From contig JAUTDP010000010.1 in assembly GCA_033439795.1 (NCBI GenBank), positions 2,232,001-2,296,000 on the forward strand: a DNA stretch of 64,000 nucleotides. The letters are read 5' to 3'. A program made the position numbers and the translations under genes. Under the pieces are notes generated by a model that worked only from the letters and a program-made list of their open reading frames with translations, searched no databases and was not told the DNA's origin. The stretch comes from Sordaria brevicollis (lineage: Eukaryota; Ascomycota; Sordariomycetes; Sordariales; Sordariaceae). Below, one piece after another: positions 24,181 to 35,639 of the stretch; within the stretch, counting starts at the first letter, position 1, and each line of letters starts with the position of its first letter.

Positions 24181-26690
24181 GGCAAGTTGGATCGATCTCG
24201 GTAGCTAAAAGACTTTCAGAGTAGCTTCATCCCACGAATCACCGCGGATGAACACGCAACCGGGCAAAACTCAAAAGAACCGACGGAGCGGATCTGGCGC
24301 CGTCTCCGCCAGATCTGGGGCTCTTCTCTGTTCTGGAGCCTCACTTCTGGGGTCCTCTCCTCTCTGACGGGTCTGGGCAGGGAAACCGAGCGGACGACAT
24401 CTGGGGGTGATTCCGGGCAGTTCTGGGATGAAGCCTGGATGCTGGGTTTGGGGGAGCTTGGAATAAGGACGGACGGGGTATGTACGGCAACGGGATGGCT
24501 TACCGTGATCGGCGGACCGATAGTGGGAAGGGTCAGACACTTGGTAATGGATAAAGGGGAAGATGGTGGAAAAGGTAAGAGAGAAAAGTTGATGTCTCAT
24601 CTTCTTGGCTTTTTTCCCTTCTGTTGCAGCTGTGTGACGCTTGGCTTCTTTCCCCCAACCCTGTCATCCCCTTTTGTGTTGCATTTGGCAGTGGTGTGAA
24701 GTTGATGATGATGGTCGTTGTTGGTGGTGGTGATGGTGGTGGTTGATCATGGGTGTCACAGCAGCAGGGTATGAAACTGCAAGGGTCCACAACCTCCAAC
24801 TCCAAAAATGGTCAAGGTACGTACCTATTATATCCCACAGGTACTCCGATTTTTTGTACCACCCTTTTCCTCGCTTTTTCTCCTCCAGCCTCCAAGACTC
24901 CAAATTCCTCCAATCTTGTCTTGAGCATTTGACACTCACACCTGAAAACACACACATCTCTGAAGGCATCCACAACTTTGCAACACAAGGAGCCAAAAAA
25001 AGTCTAAAGCCAAGCGAAGAGAAGCCCCACGAAGTTTATGTCTCCGGGCTCTGATGTTGTCAACTGCCGTTCCCCACAAAGAACTCGAAGCTATCGCCAA
25101 AACTGAGTCCGCTCTCCGTGGTGTCCTGTGTCAAGCACTTGCAGGACCCCATTTTGGTGATCCAGACGGCGGCGATCTTTTATTCTTGGCTTGCTGGGCG
25201 GCTCAGGGCATTAAATAGCCTACCCACCTGACCACCGCATCGGTTCTGGGTCAGTCTGTGGCTTTGGGTGATCCAGACCAGTCAGCTTCACCGAGGCTAT
25301 CTTGAGAGCTTCACCGAGTGAAAAGGACCGACTGGCTGGAAATGGTTGTTGGTGATGATCCCCGTTACGCTACATGAGCTATGGAATTTGGGGAAGAGGT
25401 CCGGACTGGACTCCGCGGCGTCGACATGGGAGGCGGAAGAGAGGTTGATATACGCGGGCTTACGCTTGCGTACGTGGCTGGTCTCGTTGGGCAACCGACA
25501 TAGGGGTTCAGCGAGGGGCATGAGGGGTTGAGGTCATGGGAACACCGTCTCTTTTATACGAATGCGCGTTGGTTGAGTGTCTTCCAAGTGAGGATCAACA
25601 CCAAACGAAGAAACTTGATGATGGTGATCCAGAGAATCACGGAGGGAAGTGGACGGTCTCCGCACGCACACAAAGACTCTGTGCGCGATGCACAACACGT
25701 CCATAACGGAACACCGAAGCGATGCATAATCAGGATCTTCGCCGATGTCTTCCTTCACCTGCCAGCCAAGCCGACCAACATTGCCTGCCAGCGGACTGAA
25801 TCAGATATGTCGGTGAAGTCGGCGACAATCCGCCGAAGGAAAAGAAAAACACACCAAAGGTTGCCGGATGCTACCTTCGTCATCCACCCGGAGTTGCCAA
25901 AAACGGACCGATACCACGGTTGCATTCCGAACCTCGGTGGCCGGTCGGTGCCAGGTGGGTGGTTACGGTCTACGGGACTTGGCTCGCCGGGCGTCGGCCG
26001 GGCGATGCTACGCGACCACCGAAGCCATCACGGCTTTGCGGTTGTCCTTTGTCAGAAGCTTATCTGAAGCTGTGATGTTGACAAGTCGACTTGACAGCTG
26101 GAAATCGTTGTGCAAGTCAGGGCGGTGGAGGTCATCTTGTGAAGTTCATAACTTCGGCAAGCCTTCACATGCTCACATGGACACTCATTTTTCGACTTTG
26201 GAAGGGATTTCCATGATTGCCGCCGTCACTCCATGGAACATCTCTGCAATTGTCTTCTTTTCTTCCCACCAGATTGGTCGAGAGAAGAAGGTTGAGGCTG
26301 CTGTGAAGAACGATTCTGCCAGGGACGACGACGGGGATCTCGAACCCCTGACCATGTGGGGAGTATCGACAACCGGCTCCGGGCTGGTCGGTGGACCTCC
26401 GTGGTCTTGGCCATGACAATCCGGATCCTCACTTCCATCTTTAAAACTCCAACGGATCCAAGGATACCCCTTAAAAGGACCGGTCATGATGGACTGAAAA
26501 ATCCACAGACACAAAAGGGAAATTCGCTCTCTGGCTTTCTGTTTTTGTCTGCTTGTAAGTGAGCGCGGCAAAGAGCAAAAGGTCTCCCACCACCACTCCG
26601 ATGTCCTCAAAATCCGGGGTTGCGTTTTCCAACACACTCCAATAAATGCCCCAGACAAAGATGCGGACGCAAAGAGGGGGAAGCTGGCAC

Positions 26691-26707
26691 ACACACACAC
26701 ACACACA
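26691..26707. repeat. CA dinucleotide microsatellite
   Basis: About eight uninterrupted AC units lie in non-coding DNA. Confidence 0.85.
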
Positions 26708-27338
26708 GCACAGCCAGGAACAGGGAAACGGTTTTTTCCCCCCTCGGTTTCCCTTTCCCTTTTGTTGTCGGTTGTTCTCTCCAGTTTTCAGCAACAGCAG
26801 CATCCCCATCACCAAAGTGTCGGGAACGGGGGTGGGAGACAAACCACTGGAGAAGAATATGGGGATCCCGTCTCCGGATCTTGCATTTCTCTCATTGCCG
26901 GTAGGTGGCTTATTTGAGGCTTATTATAGTGCCAAATTTGGAAAGATCAAACAACGTCATAAGAAACGCGGCCAAAGTCATTGGACATCGTATGTCCTAG
27001 ACGCTGCGAACGACTGGGCTCGATAATGACCACGTTCCCCGCGAACCCCTATGTTTCTGGATCCCGGGACCGTCCCCTCACCGGTCACCCCCTTCTTTGA
27101 CCGCATGGCAAGTAAACACGGCGAAGGTGAAGGGATATCTTATGTTAACTATGACTGAAACACCCCGCACTTTGTAGAAACTTCAACTATTCATGACCTG
27201 TTTGCTGTTCGCTTCTACCGTTGAGATACCCCTTTCTTTCTGCTGTGATAACACTTTATCGATATAACTTGTCCTTCTCCACATCAACCACAACTCACAA
27301 ACAGATACCCCAAACATCACAACACCACAACAGCAAAG

Positions 27339-29087
27339 ATGGCTACACCACGCACAACCACCGCCCTTGTCGTGCCCGAACTGAACGGCCAGTTCGAGCT
27401 TCAAGAGGTTCAACTCAACGACATCCAGCCAGAAGAAGTCCTTGTTGAGATTGAGGCTTCCGGAATCTGCCACACCGATCTGTCCTGCGCCATCGGCTTG
27501 TTGCCATGCAGACCCGGCGCGGTTTTGGGCCATGAAGGTTCGCATCTACGTCATTGTCTTTTGTCTTTGGAGGAAGCAAGCACAGCATCACGAATGATCC
27601 TTGTTACCCCAGATTTCTCCTCACTATGACATGACCGCCACTCCCATCCAGCCCCTATTCAGAGTTTCAGACATGTGAAAAACGAAACGCAACACCACAA
27701 AACCATCACCACCCTCATCGCCCCTCACTTCCCCTCAATATGCCATACTAACACCCCCTCTCCCATAGGCGCCGGCAAAGTCCTAGCCATCGGCTCCTCC
27801 GTCACCAACGTCACCCCCGGCGACTCCGTCCTCCTCTCCTTCTCCCACTGCGAATCCTGCGGCCCTTGCCTCTCCGGCCACCCAGCCTACTGCTACTCCT
27901 TCAACACGCGCAACTTTTCCGGCTGCCGCCCCCTGCCCACCACCGCCGACGGCGCCGTCGACTCCTCCCGCCTTTCCTCCTCCGACCCAACCACCGACCC
28001 CAACTACTCCACCTTCCTCACCAAGGATGGCAAGCCGGTGTTTAGCCAATTCTTTGGCCAATCCTCCTTCGCCCGGCACACCCTCGTGCATAGGTCTTCG
28101 TGCGTGAAAGTCCCTGAGGGGACGAACCTGGCGCTTTTTGCGTCCATGGGCTGCGGCATGCAAACCGGCGCCGGCGCCGTCCTCAACAGCCTGGGCGTCA
28201 AGCCCGGTTCTAGCATCGCGGTGTTTGGCGTCGGGTCCGTTGGCATGGCGGCCGTCATGGCCGCCGCACACATCGCGAAAGCCAAGACCATCATCGCTAT
28301 CGATCTCCAGGAATCCCGGCTCGAGTTGGCCAAGAAGCTGGGCGCCACCCACGGCGTGTTGGGTAATGTCGCCGACCTTAGGGGGGAGATTAGGAAGATT
28401 GCGCCCCCCGTGGGGGTGGATTATGCGGTTGATTGCACGGGCGCGGTGCCGGTGATTAAGAATATGATTGATGTGCTGGGGACAAAGGGGAGGGCGGCGA
28501 CGGTGGGGGCGCCTGGGTTTGGGAAAAGTGTGGCGGTGGATGTGATGGAGCATTTGACGTATGGGAAGGAGTATGTGGGGAGTTGTGAGGGGGATAGTTT
28601 GCCTAGGGAGGTGAGTACTCTTTTCTCTTTTTTTCTTGGTTCATCGTGGGCAGGATGGGGTTGGATAGGATGGGGGATGGTGGATGAGGTCTACGGGAGA
28701 AGAGATGGGAGGTTTTGGTTAACGGGGATGAGGGTGGATGAAATTGAGGAACCGTGGGCAGGTGGTGGAAGCGATGAGAGTCTCCCGGTTTCTAGTGTTA
28801 CCGTGTAGGGAGACTTGGGACTGCCATTTCTTTCTTCCACCACCTCCTGGTGGAAACGGGGGACAGGAGAGAGAGAGAGATTTTGAAGGCAGTTATGGGA
28901 TGATGGTTCAAACTGAAGAACATCTGCTGACTTCTATAAACAGTTTGTCCCCTTCCTCATCGAGCAACACGCCAAGGGCAACTTCCCCATGGACCAGTTC
29001 GTCACTTTCTACGATGTAAAGGACTACAAGCAGGCTTTGGAGGATGCGCACAAGGGTAAGGCCATCAAGGCTGTTTTGAAGTGGTAG
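27339..29087 (+). CDS. Zinc-containing alcohol dehydrogenase (aryl/alkyl type)
   Basis: NAD(P)-dependent medium-chain dehydrogenase converting alcohols to aldehydes or ketones or the reverse; probably cytosolic. Exons are 27339-27537, 27769-28610 and 28944-29087, giving 394 residues. Catalytic zinc ligands are C44 (in SGICHTD), H65-E66 (GHEGAG, split by intron 1) and a cysteine near 195 (SMGCG). The structural zinc set C94-C97-C100-C108 is complete. A glycine-rich nucleotide fold (GVGSVG) lies near 218-225. The C-terminus (FVPFLIEQH...FYDVKDYKQAL...KAIKAVLKW) is typical of the family. The GHEGAG form resembles benzyl- and geraniol-type dehydrogenases rather than yeast fermentative ADH. The introns are unusually long here (231 and 333 bp), and intron 1 has a weak donor (GTTCGC), so that boundary is less certain. 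The substrate is not predictable. Confidence 0.88.
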
Positions 29088-31106
29088 GCAGCGAGCGTAG
29101 CGAGCGTGGCCTAAGAATCATGGAGGGCATAGCAAGCCAGGAGAGTGTAGCGAGCCATGAAGGGCAGCGGGTCTAGAGGGAGGCCGTTGGGACTGGAGCT
29201 GTAGAGTTCCCAAGGAAAGCAACAGTCGACGTTAGAGACTTCCACTTGGTTGGGTATACAAGTGGTGAGAGGTTTGAGATATCTTGGATATGGGAGTCTG
29301 GCATGTTTTGGGGGCATGTGTCGAGAGCAATGGAGTAGCTATATAGGCAGCATCATGGAGTATGGATTTTCAGGTTCAGGAAAGTCAAAGAAACAAAATC
29401 TCTCATCTCTTTTTTCTTTTGCATGCCACGTAGACTTTCCTATTGACCATACCCTGAGCGTGGGGGCTACAAAAACCAGCAGAAAACGGGAACAGATTCG
29501 GGCCGGGTGGGTAAGAACCGTCAGACCAAGAGGTGAATTAATCTAGGCCATGGAACAGAGGACGGGAGGAGAGTAGGCTAAGAAACACCAGTCACGGAGT
29601 GGACGTATGAAGATGAAGAGAGATATAAACCAAGTCTGGATCACCTCTTTGACATACATTGAATAGATTTGGGCAGGCTATGAGATATTCGTAGAGAAAA
29701 AGAGGAGGATCGTAAGATGTCCTTGGAATTGATATGTTGCCATGGGAAGACACAGAAGGTTTTCGGTCACAGGACTATTGTCACGAATGGGCAACCAAGA
29801 TATAGATACATTCGGGATAGAGCAACACATAGGGCCATGGGATACATACACGGGAAGGAAATCAGAAACGAGAACAAAATGTAACTCCTCACAACACAGT
29901 CTTCCATCTGCCACGGGTGTAAATATTACATGTTGAAGCCCTGCGGAGATGAATTTGGTGAACAAGCTGACGGTTCTGTTCATCTTAAGCGACTTAAGGG
30001 GAGAAAAAAATAAACAGAAACGAAAAAGGAGACAAATAGCGAAAGAAGGCACAACAACCTCGCGTTCAGATAAGCACAAAGATAAACCCATGCCCGGTTT
30101 TGTCTTGCTTTGCAGTCCGACGTGAACGTTTCCCCGATACCATAGAGTTAGACCGATTTACTTAGGGTAGGAATCGTCGTCATTCCAACTGTTAAGCCAC
30201 GGCATACCAACACAACTGACATTTTCACGCTGGCGGGAAGGAGCCTGATATCGAAGACGAGCAAAGATGTCACAACTTGAGAAGGCAGGGTATAGTCTCA
30301 TTTGAAATGATTCGCGATAAATCAACATGGATATGTGTATGAGAATTGCAACTAGAAGTGTGACCTTCGCTCTCGATAAGGGATATTTTCGTTGCCGTCG
30401 GCATTGATACTCGTCGGGGTGGAAAGTTAACTTGGATCATGTACCTTACGTATAGGGACCATTGGCAGGCATTGATAGACCTTGTCAGCATCTTTATTAG
30501 CTTCCCGTCCGATTGTCCGAATGATGAACCGATAGCTCAACCGAGTATCTCAGGTTCACTTGGTAGTTAAGCTGCCAGAGCTCAGCTCAATCTGATGAAA
30601 CTGTGCGCATTCCATCCAGGATAATAGCTCAACATAGCTGTCTCGAAGCTCTCACTACTCCCCGGTTATCAACTCCCAAAGCTTCCGGTTCGGTAGAATC
30701 TTCCGGCCATGATCCAATCACCGCAACTCGGCAGCCATACCAGCAATGAAGCTTGCTCAGGTCAACAGGAGCTCTGATAGGAGTTGAGTTAAAGAGGGGT
30801 TTACCGGGCTTATCTCATCAGGGTGACGACACTTTGACCTCCTCCTCTCCTCTCCTCCCCTTGTCAAGCTCCCCGCTTGTCTATGCGCTCCGGCCCTCTT
30901 ACCTTTCGGCGTCCCCCGTCTTTGCTTGTGATGGGTTGCATTGCCGGAAAACACAAAGGGACATTCCTCCCCCATCTTATCCCCTTTCATTTCAACTTTG
31001 CATCCTCCACTCTGCAGTGTCTTGTTGCATCGTGTAACTTGATCTCGTACACCTTTCAAACACTCATCTCCAAACCATCACCGACCACACGATACAGAAG
31101 GCCAAG
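29088..31106. other. 2 kb intergenic region
   Basis: No gene is supported; all frames are short and featureless. The right end, CT-rich near 30840-30890, is presumably the promoter of the next gene. Confidence 0.6.
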
Positions 31107-32615
31107 ATGACCATCCTAACCAAAGCCGGCACCGCCGCCCTCAGGCACCCCGCCGCCGTCACCATCAAGATTCCCAGGAGCGTGGTGGTGGGCATACCAG
31201 CAGCAAGCATCGGAATAGCCCGCCACAAATCAACAACAACAACAACCCACGTCCCCTTCCCCACCTCCATCACCTCCCCCTCTCAAATCCCTCGGCACAT
31301 CTACGAACAAGAAGGTCTCACCCCCGAAGACCTGACGCTCTCTTACGCCGTCTCTCCGGCGGACGCCTCCTTCCGCTCCAACCCTCCCGTGCCTTTCACC
31401 CCTCACACTTCCTCTGCCTTGAACAATGGTGGTCTGCTCTGGTCCCATTGGCACCCCGGCCCCTCAGCGGGGGTTGAGTATCAGACTCGGCAATTTTCCA
31501 TTAGGGCTGGGGGATTAAAAAGGGCAGCGGCGGTGTCAGACCCGTCGGTTTGGGAATGGGGTGATAGAAGCCATACCCAACCCGACCACATCGTCGCCGC
31601 CCGCCCCATCATGCCCGGCGATGAACACTACGACCCGGTCACAATCAACGACATGCCTTCGACCAGCGAGGCGAACGTCAAGGCGGATCGGTCAGATATC
31701 GACCCGTTACGAGGAGTTTCCGGTCCTTTGTACTCCCACCGTCACCATCATCAATACCATCACACCCAAACCCAGCAGACTACGACCACTTGGCAAAGCC
31801 GACACTTTACCACAGCTACGCTAGGAGGGGAGAAAGCAGCAGCAATCCACGACCCCTCCGTCTACGACTGGGGCGACTTCTCACACACCCAACCCGACCA
31901 CCCCATCGCTCCGAGACCCATCATGCCCGGCGACCCTCACTACGATCCCGTGACCATCAACGACATGCCCTCGCAGAGCGAGGCGAACGTTAAGGCAGAC
32001 AGATCGGAAATCGACCCCCTGCCTATGGGCATGCACAAGGTCATCCCGCTCCCCGCCGGGTCGGCGATGCCGGAGCCGACCGAGTCGGAGTGGGACGTGC
32101 GAGCGGATAGGGCGTCGATGGAGGAAGACCCGCTCAGAGACACGAGGAAGTTTCGGGATTACGGACCGCTGATGGCGGCCGGTAGGAAGACGGAGAAGGA
32201 GATTAAGCGGGATATGTATGATATGCGGGAGAGGGGGGACTCGGAGAGCGTGCACTCGGGGTATGGGTATTATGGGGCTAGTTCTAGTAGTAGTAGTTCG
32301 ACGAGCGACTTTAGTGGTGGGGAGATGATGGATATGGGGGGCAGGGGCATGGAGAGTTCGCATCGGGAGAGGAGTATCAGGGAGGATCGGCTGTTTATGG
32401 AGGACTGGGGGGAGGAGGATGAGAGTCTGGGGACTACTAGCTTTGGGGAGGGTGAGGGTAGGGAGGGGTATGAAGGGGAGCATGGATATTTTGGGGAGGA
32501 AGGACCGGCGTTGAGGAGGAGGTATGGAATGGAAGATGTGGTGGGGATGGACAAGAGTGCTGAGGAGATGGAGTTGGAGGATGCCATGTTGCCGCACTTT
32601 ACGAGGTTTTATTAG
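31107..32615 (+). CDS. Intronless hypothetical protein with 77-residue internal duplication
   Basis: A 502-residue protein of unknown function, encoded without introns. The first ~45 residues are rich in Ala, Ile, Val, Lys, Arg and Ser/Thr, have no acidic residue and end in ARHKST. This fits a mitochondrial presequence, though that is an inference. Residues 125-201 and 229-305 are two copies of one unit; in the 57-residue core about 48 positions are identical. Each copy carries the signatures WGD-SHTQPDH, RPIMPGD, HYDPVTINDMPS and SEANVKADRS. A His/Gln/Thr-rich linker (about 206-228) separates them. The C-terminal third is acidic and low-complexity (Glu, Gly, Ser). The ATG at 31107 follows CCAAG and starts the frame. 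I do not recognise the family; similar conserved unknown proteins seem common in filamentous ascomycetes. Confidence 0.8.
   Translation: MTILTKAGTAALRHPAAVTIKIPRSVVVGIPAASIGIARHKSTTTTTHVPFPTSITSPSQIPRHIYEQEGLTPEDLTLSYAVSPADASFRSNPPVPFTPHTSSALNNGGLLWSHWHPGPSAGVEYQTRQFSIRAGGLKRAAAVSDPSVWEWGDRSHTQPDHIVAARPIMPGDEHYDPVTINDMPSTSEANVKADRSDIDPLRGVSGPLYSHRHHHQYHHTQTQQTTTTWQSRHFTTATLGGEKAAAIHDPSVYDWGDFSHTQPDHPIAPRPIMPGDPHYDPVTINDMPSQSEANVKADRSEIDPLPMGMHKVIPLPAGSAMPEPTESEWDVRADRASMEEDPLRDTRKFRDYGPLMAAGRKTEKEIKRDMYDMRERGDSESVHSGYGYYGASSSSSSSTSDFSGGEMMDMGGRGMESSHRERSIREDRLFMEDWGEEDESLGTTSFGEGEGREGYEGEHGYFGEEGPALRRRYGMEDVVGMDKSAEEMELEDAMLPHFTRFY
31479..32021 (+). repeat. Two in-gene direct repeats (31479-31709 and 31791-32021)
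   Basis: Two 231-bp segments, 81 bp apart, encode the duplicated 77-residue units. At DNA level they are clearly diverged at synonymous sites, so the duplication is old or below the length and identity that RIP attacks. Confidence 0.8.
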
Positions 32616-33946
32616 TGGTGAAGTTGCCTGATGGTCAGTTTGGACGGATGAAGGATCTGCTGCATCTGCTGTACTCAGGATGACAGACGGCGAATGACTT
32701 TTTGTGTGTAAACACTTGTAACACTAGTACATAACTTGAACAATGACGATGATTGCCCTTCGATAGGTGATGGACGAAAGAACTTGATTCTTTGCCTCCT
32801 TACCTTGAAGTCTCACCTTGACACCTCGCTTAGAGTCTCCCTCGTCCACATTGATGTCGATCCACGTGGACGTGATAGGATAGGCATGATATAGCCAAGG
32901 GACAAACGAGCTCTTGCTCTTGGGCAAAATCCATGAGAACATTCCCATGAATGCTGCATCAAGTAATTTGGAACCCCCCTCGATGTAGCAAACCTCTCGA
33001 GTGGTGTAACCCCTGTCTCTCAAGTCCCGAAGTGTTGGCTGCCTCTACCCGAGACAACAACACACGGCACATGTGCAACCACCAAACCAACGTCGAAAGA
33101 AAACGCCCCCTTTTACCGCCAGGTTGGAAGCGAGGCGACGAACGGTTGACGATGGAAGGTCAAGGGACGATGTGCCATTCATGCCAGGGACGAGGTTACT
33201 AAAGTTTAGTACCGCGCCTGTGGAATGCCATGCCTATTTTAATATAAACAACCAAATGCCGGCCACAGAATGCAGCGAACGTGGATCCTCAATGATCGTC
33301 GTTTTCCCCAAACGCTCTTGGCCCTTTGCCAAGGGCGCGCACTGTCCGTCCACTGAAAGCCGTCATTGCCGCTTGCTTCATGCTGCTCCATAGTGCCTCC
33401 ATAGATCGGCAGGAGAACATTATAGTGGTTGATCGGCCCGGGTGGATGATCACACAGCTTTTTCTTCTTCCTTTTCCCATCCCGGACGTGAACAGTCGCC
33501 CGAACCGAGCACAAAACCTCCCTTGCCAAATGAAGAGAACATTATACCGGGAACATGAAACACAGCTTTGTTTCTGTATTCCTTGGGCGGGCACACGCTC
33601 ACCGTCAATTGGACGAGTGTTTTCCTTGCTTGCAGTGCACAGCAGATATGCCGTGCAACTGGGTCACGTATGGGGTATGTATGGGTAATGGGCAGTGGGT
33701 AAGGGTGCAAACCCGGGTGTGGGAAAAGATTGTGATGTTGCTGCGTGAAATTGCATTTTGTCCGTGGGTGGCCCTTTTTCATGCCTGCAAGGAATTTCGT
33801 TCTTTTTGATTTTTCGAGATTTGAAGCTGTTTCGTCGTACTTTTTGTGAAAAGTTGCAGGTCAACTTTTGTTGCAGGCCAACTCATCAAAACAACGTGAC
33901 GACGTATCGTGAATCCACACAAACACAGCCACCATCCATCGACATC
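32616..33946. other. 1.3 kb intergenic region
   Basis: No gene is supported. Several short frames on both strands lack domains. It is presumably the 3' region of the preceding gene and the promoter and leader of the next. Confidence 0.55.
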
Positions 33947-35122
33947 ATGTCGCCGACTTCGACCATCTTTAGCGTGGCGACCGCCGTACTCGGCCCACTG
34001 ACAACAACATTCACACCACCGCCAGCATGCGCGACAGCAGTAGCTGCGATTGAAGGGAAATTCCTGGGAATGGGAGGACATGTCGGCAACTCGGGCTGGC
34101 TCGGTCAGGCATGTTCGAAAGGAAAACCGGCTGACGACACATCATGCTGGCCACCAACTTCCAGCGGAGCGGAATCCAGGTCGAAAGCGCTGGATGGATG
34201 GGGATACTACTCGCCGGGCCTGTACTGTCCGGTTGGATATGCGACGGCATGCTCAGCGACAGCTGGTGGAAAGTCCAACTTTGATTTCCAATTCGCGCCA
34301 GGCGCCAAAGAGACGGCAGCCGGATGTTGTCCAAAGTAGGCTACCCGCAACCTGCTGCTGTAATGTCAGCGGTATGCTAACAAGATTGGTAGGGGCTATG
34401 AATGCGCCAGCGTCGACAATGGCCAAACATGTGTCATGGCGGCGACATCAACAGATGTCGAGTATGTGACGTGCGACAAGTCGGACATGGACGACCTAGA
34501 GACCATGGCGATTCCAGACAAAAAGGAAAAGACCACGGCCTTCATGTTCTATGCCCCAATGATCCAAATCAACTGGCAAGAATCCGACAGACCGACTGAG
34601 ACCCTGGCTTCAAGGACACAAACTCTCTCCATTGACGTTGAGACGCTGTCGACATTGGCCACAGCAGGAGAGGCGCCATCGGGCGTGAGTTCCAGAATGG
34701 CATTCCCAACAGTATCGATGAGTTCTGAGGACGGGGACTTGAAGTATTCGGATGATCCTGATAGTGAGGCTTCCACTGGCAACAAGGAGGGCTCAGATCA
34801 GCCAAAACCACTCAGTCTCTCAACGGGGGTCAAGGTCGGCATGGGCGTAGCGGGTGGTGTTTTGGCCGTGGCCATTGTTGCAATTATCTTCATCTGCGCT
34901 TGGAGGAAACGGAAGAACGAGAAAGAGGAGGAAGAATTTGATCGGATGTATGGCATGAAGAACGTCGGCTCCAGCACGGCGGACCTGAGGCATGAGGAGA
35001 TTCCGGGCTGGCACCGGGGGCCAGTGAGACAACAGACGGCGCCGATTGACCCATTCCACGGCGGTGGCTATCCCCAACCGATGGCACCGCCTGCGCCATA
35101 TCAACCGCCAGCATGGCGATAA
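33947..35122 (+). CDS. Single-pass membrane protein with Cys-containing ectodomain
   Basis: A 372-residue protein of unknown function. Exons are 33947-34335 and 34393-35122; the phase closes with a lysine codon split across the 57-bp intron. The N-terminal half has paired and spaced cysteines, including a CC-P-K turn at the exon junction followed by GYECASV and a later TC. Then comes a Ser/Thr-rich stalk (about 180-270), one clear transmembrane helix (about 277-301, GVAGGVLAVAIVAIIFI) and a basic KRKNEK stop-transfer patch. The ~65-residue cytoplasmic tail ends rich in Pro. The layout (Cys ectodomain, Ser/Thr stalk, one helix, short tail) is like fungal cell-surface sensor proteins, but no WSC or other named domain can be recognised. 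The signal sequence is weak, so the start may be slightly different. Confidence 0.75.
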
Positions 35123-35639
35123 TGGTGAATGCGATGGATGTTGGTCATGTCGTCGTCGTCGTCGTCCTCGTCATCGAGCTGGTCTGGTGTTTGGGGTGGG
35201 CGGTGGTGGCTGGAGTCGCCATAGGAATGATTGAATAAGCCTTTGATACCAATTTGATTGTAATGACGGGAGTTCGGTTTTTGTACCATGTCGTGATTTC
35301 GTCGTATCGTATCCAAGGACGGTTGAGAACTTGAAGAGGATGATGAGTTGAAGTTCACTTGTGGTGTTTGATGTCACCAATCGTCCGTCCAACTGTAGCA
35401 TTCAGCACGGGCCACATTTTGCAGTGCCAAGACCACAACCCCCCAATTGACTCCATTGCGCATGTCATCAGAGGAGCCGCGACGGGAACACTGTCACACC
35501 AACAAGAGCTCCAAGTTTCCAGTTTCAAGAATACCTCTAACATCCTCTATACATGACATTATATTTCGGAGCTTGAATCTTTGGTCGCGATAATCTTAAC
35601 AAGCTCTACATACAACTACACACCCACCGCAATGACACC
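35123..35639. other. 0.5 kb spacer with a GTC trinucleotide run
   Basis: It holds a short (GTC)n run near 35147-35166 and otherwise unique DNA. It is presumably the 3' region of one gene and the promoter of the next. No gene is seen. Confidence 0.6.

Larger units (their letters stand above)
22621..27338. other. 4.7 kb intergenic region
   Basis: No gene is supported. Frames of 177-182 codons at 23259-23792, 25528-26067 and 25868-26416 have no recognisable domain and overlap other open frames. Visible structure: a four-copy 10-bp repeat (GCTCAGCGTC type) at 24141-24180, a hairpin GATCTGGCG/CGCCAGATC near 24291-24315, and a CA microsatellite near 26691-26707. It may hold long regulatory regions or an unannotated non-coding transcript. 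Confidence 0.5.

Noticed and set aside
25528..26416. Overlapping frames of 179 and 182 codons
   Set aside because: No recognisable domain and composition like random sequence.
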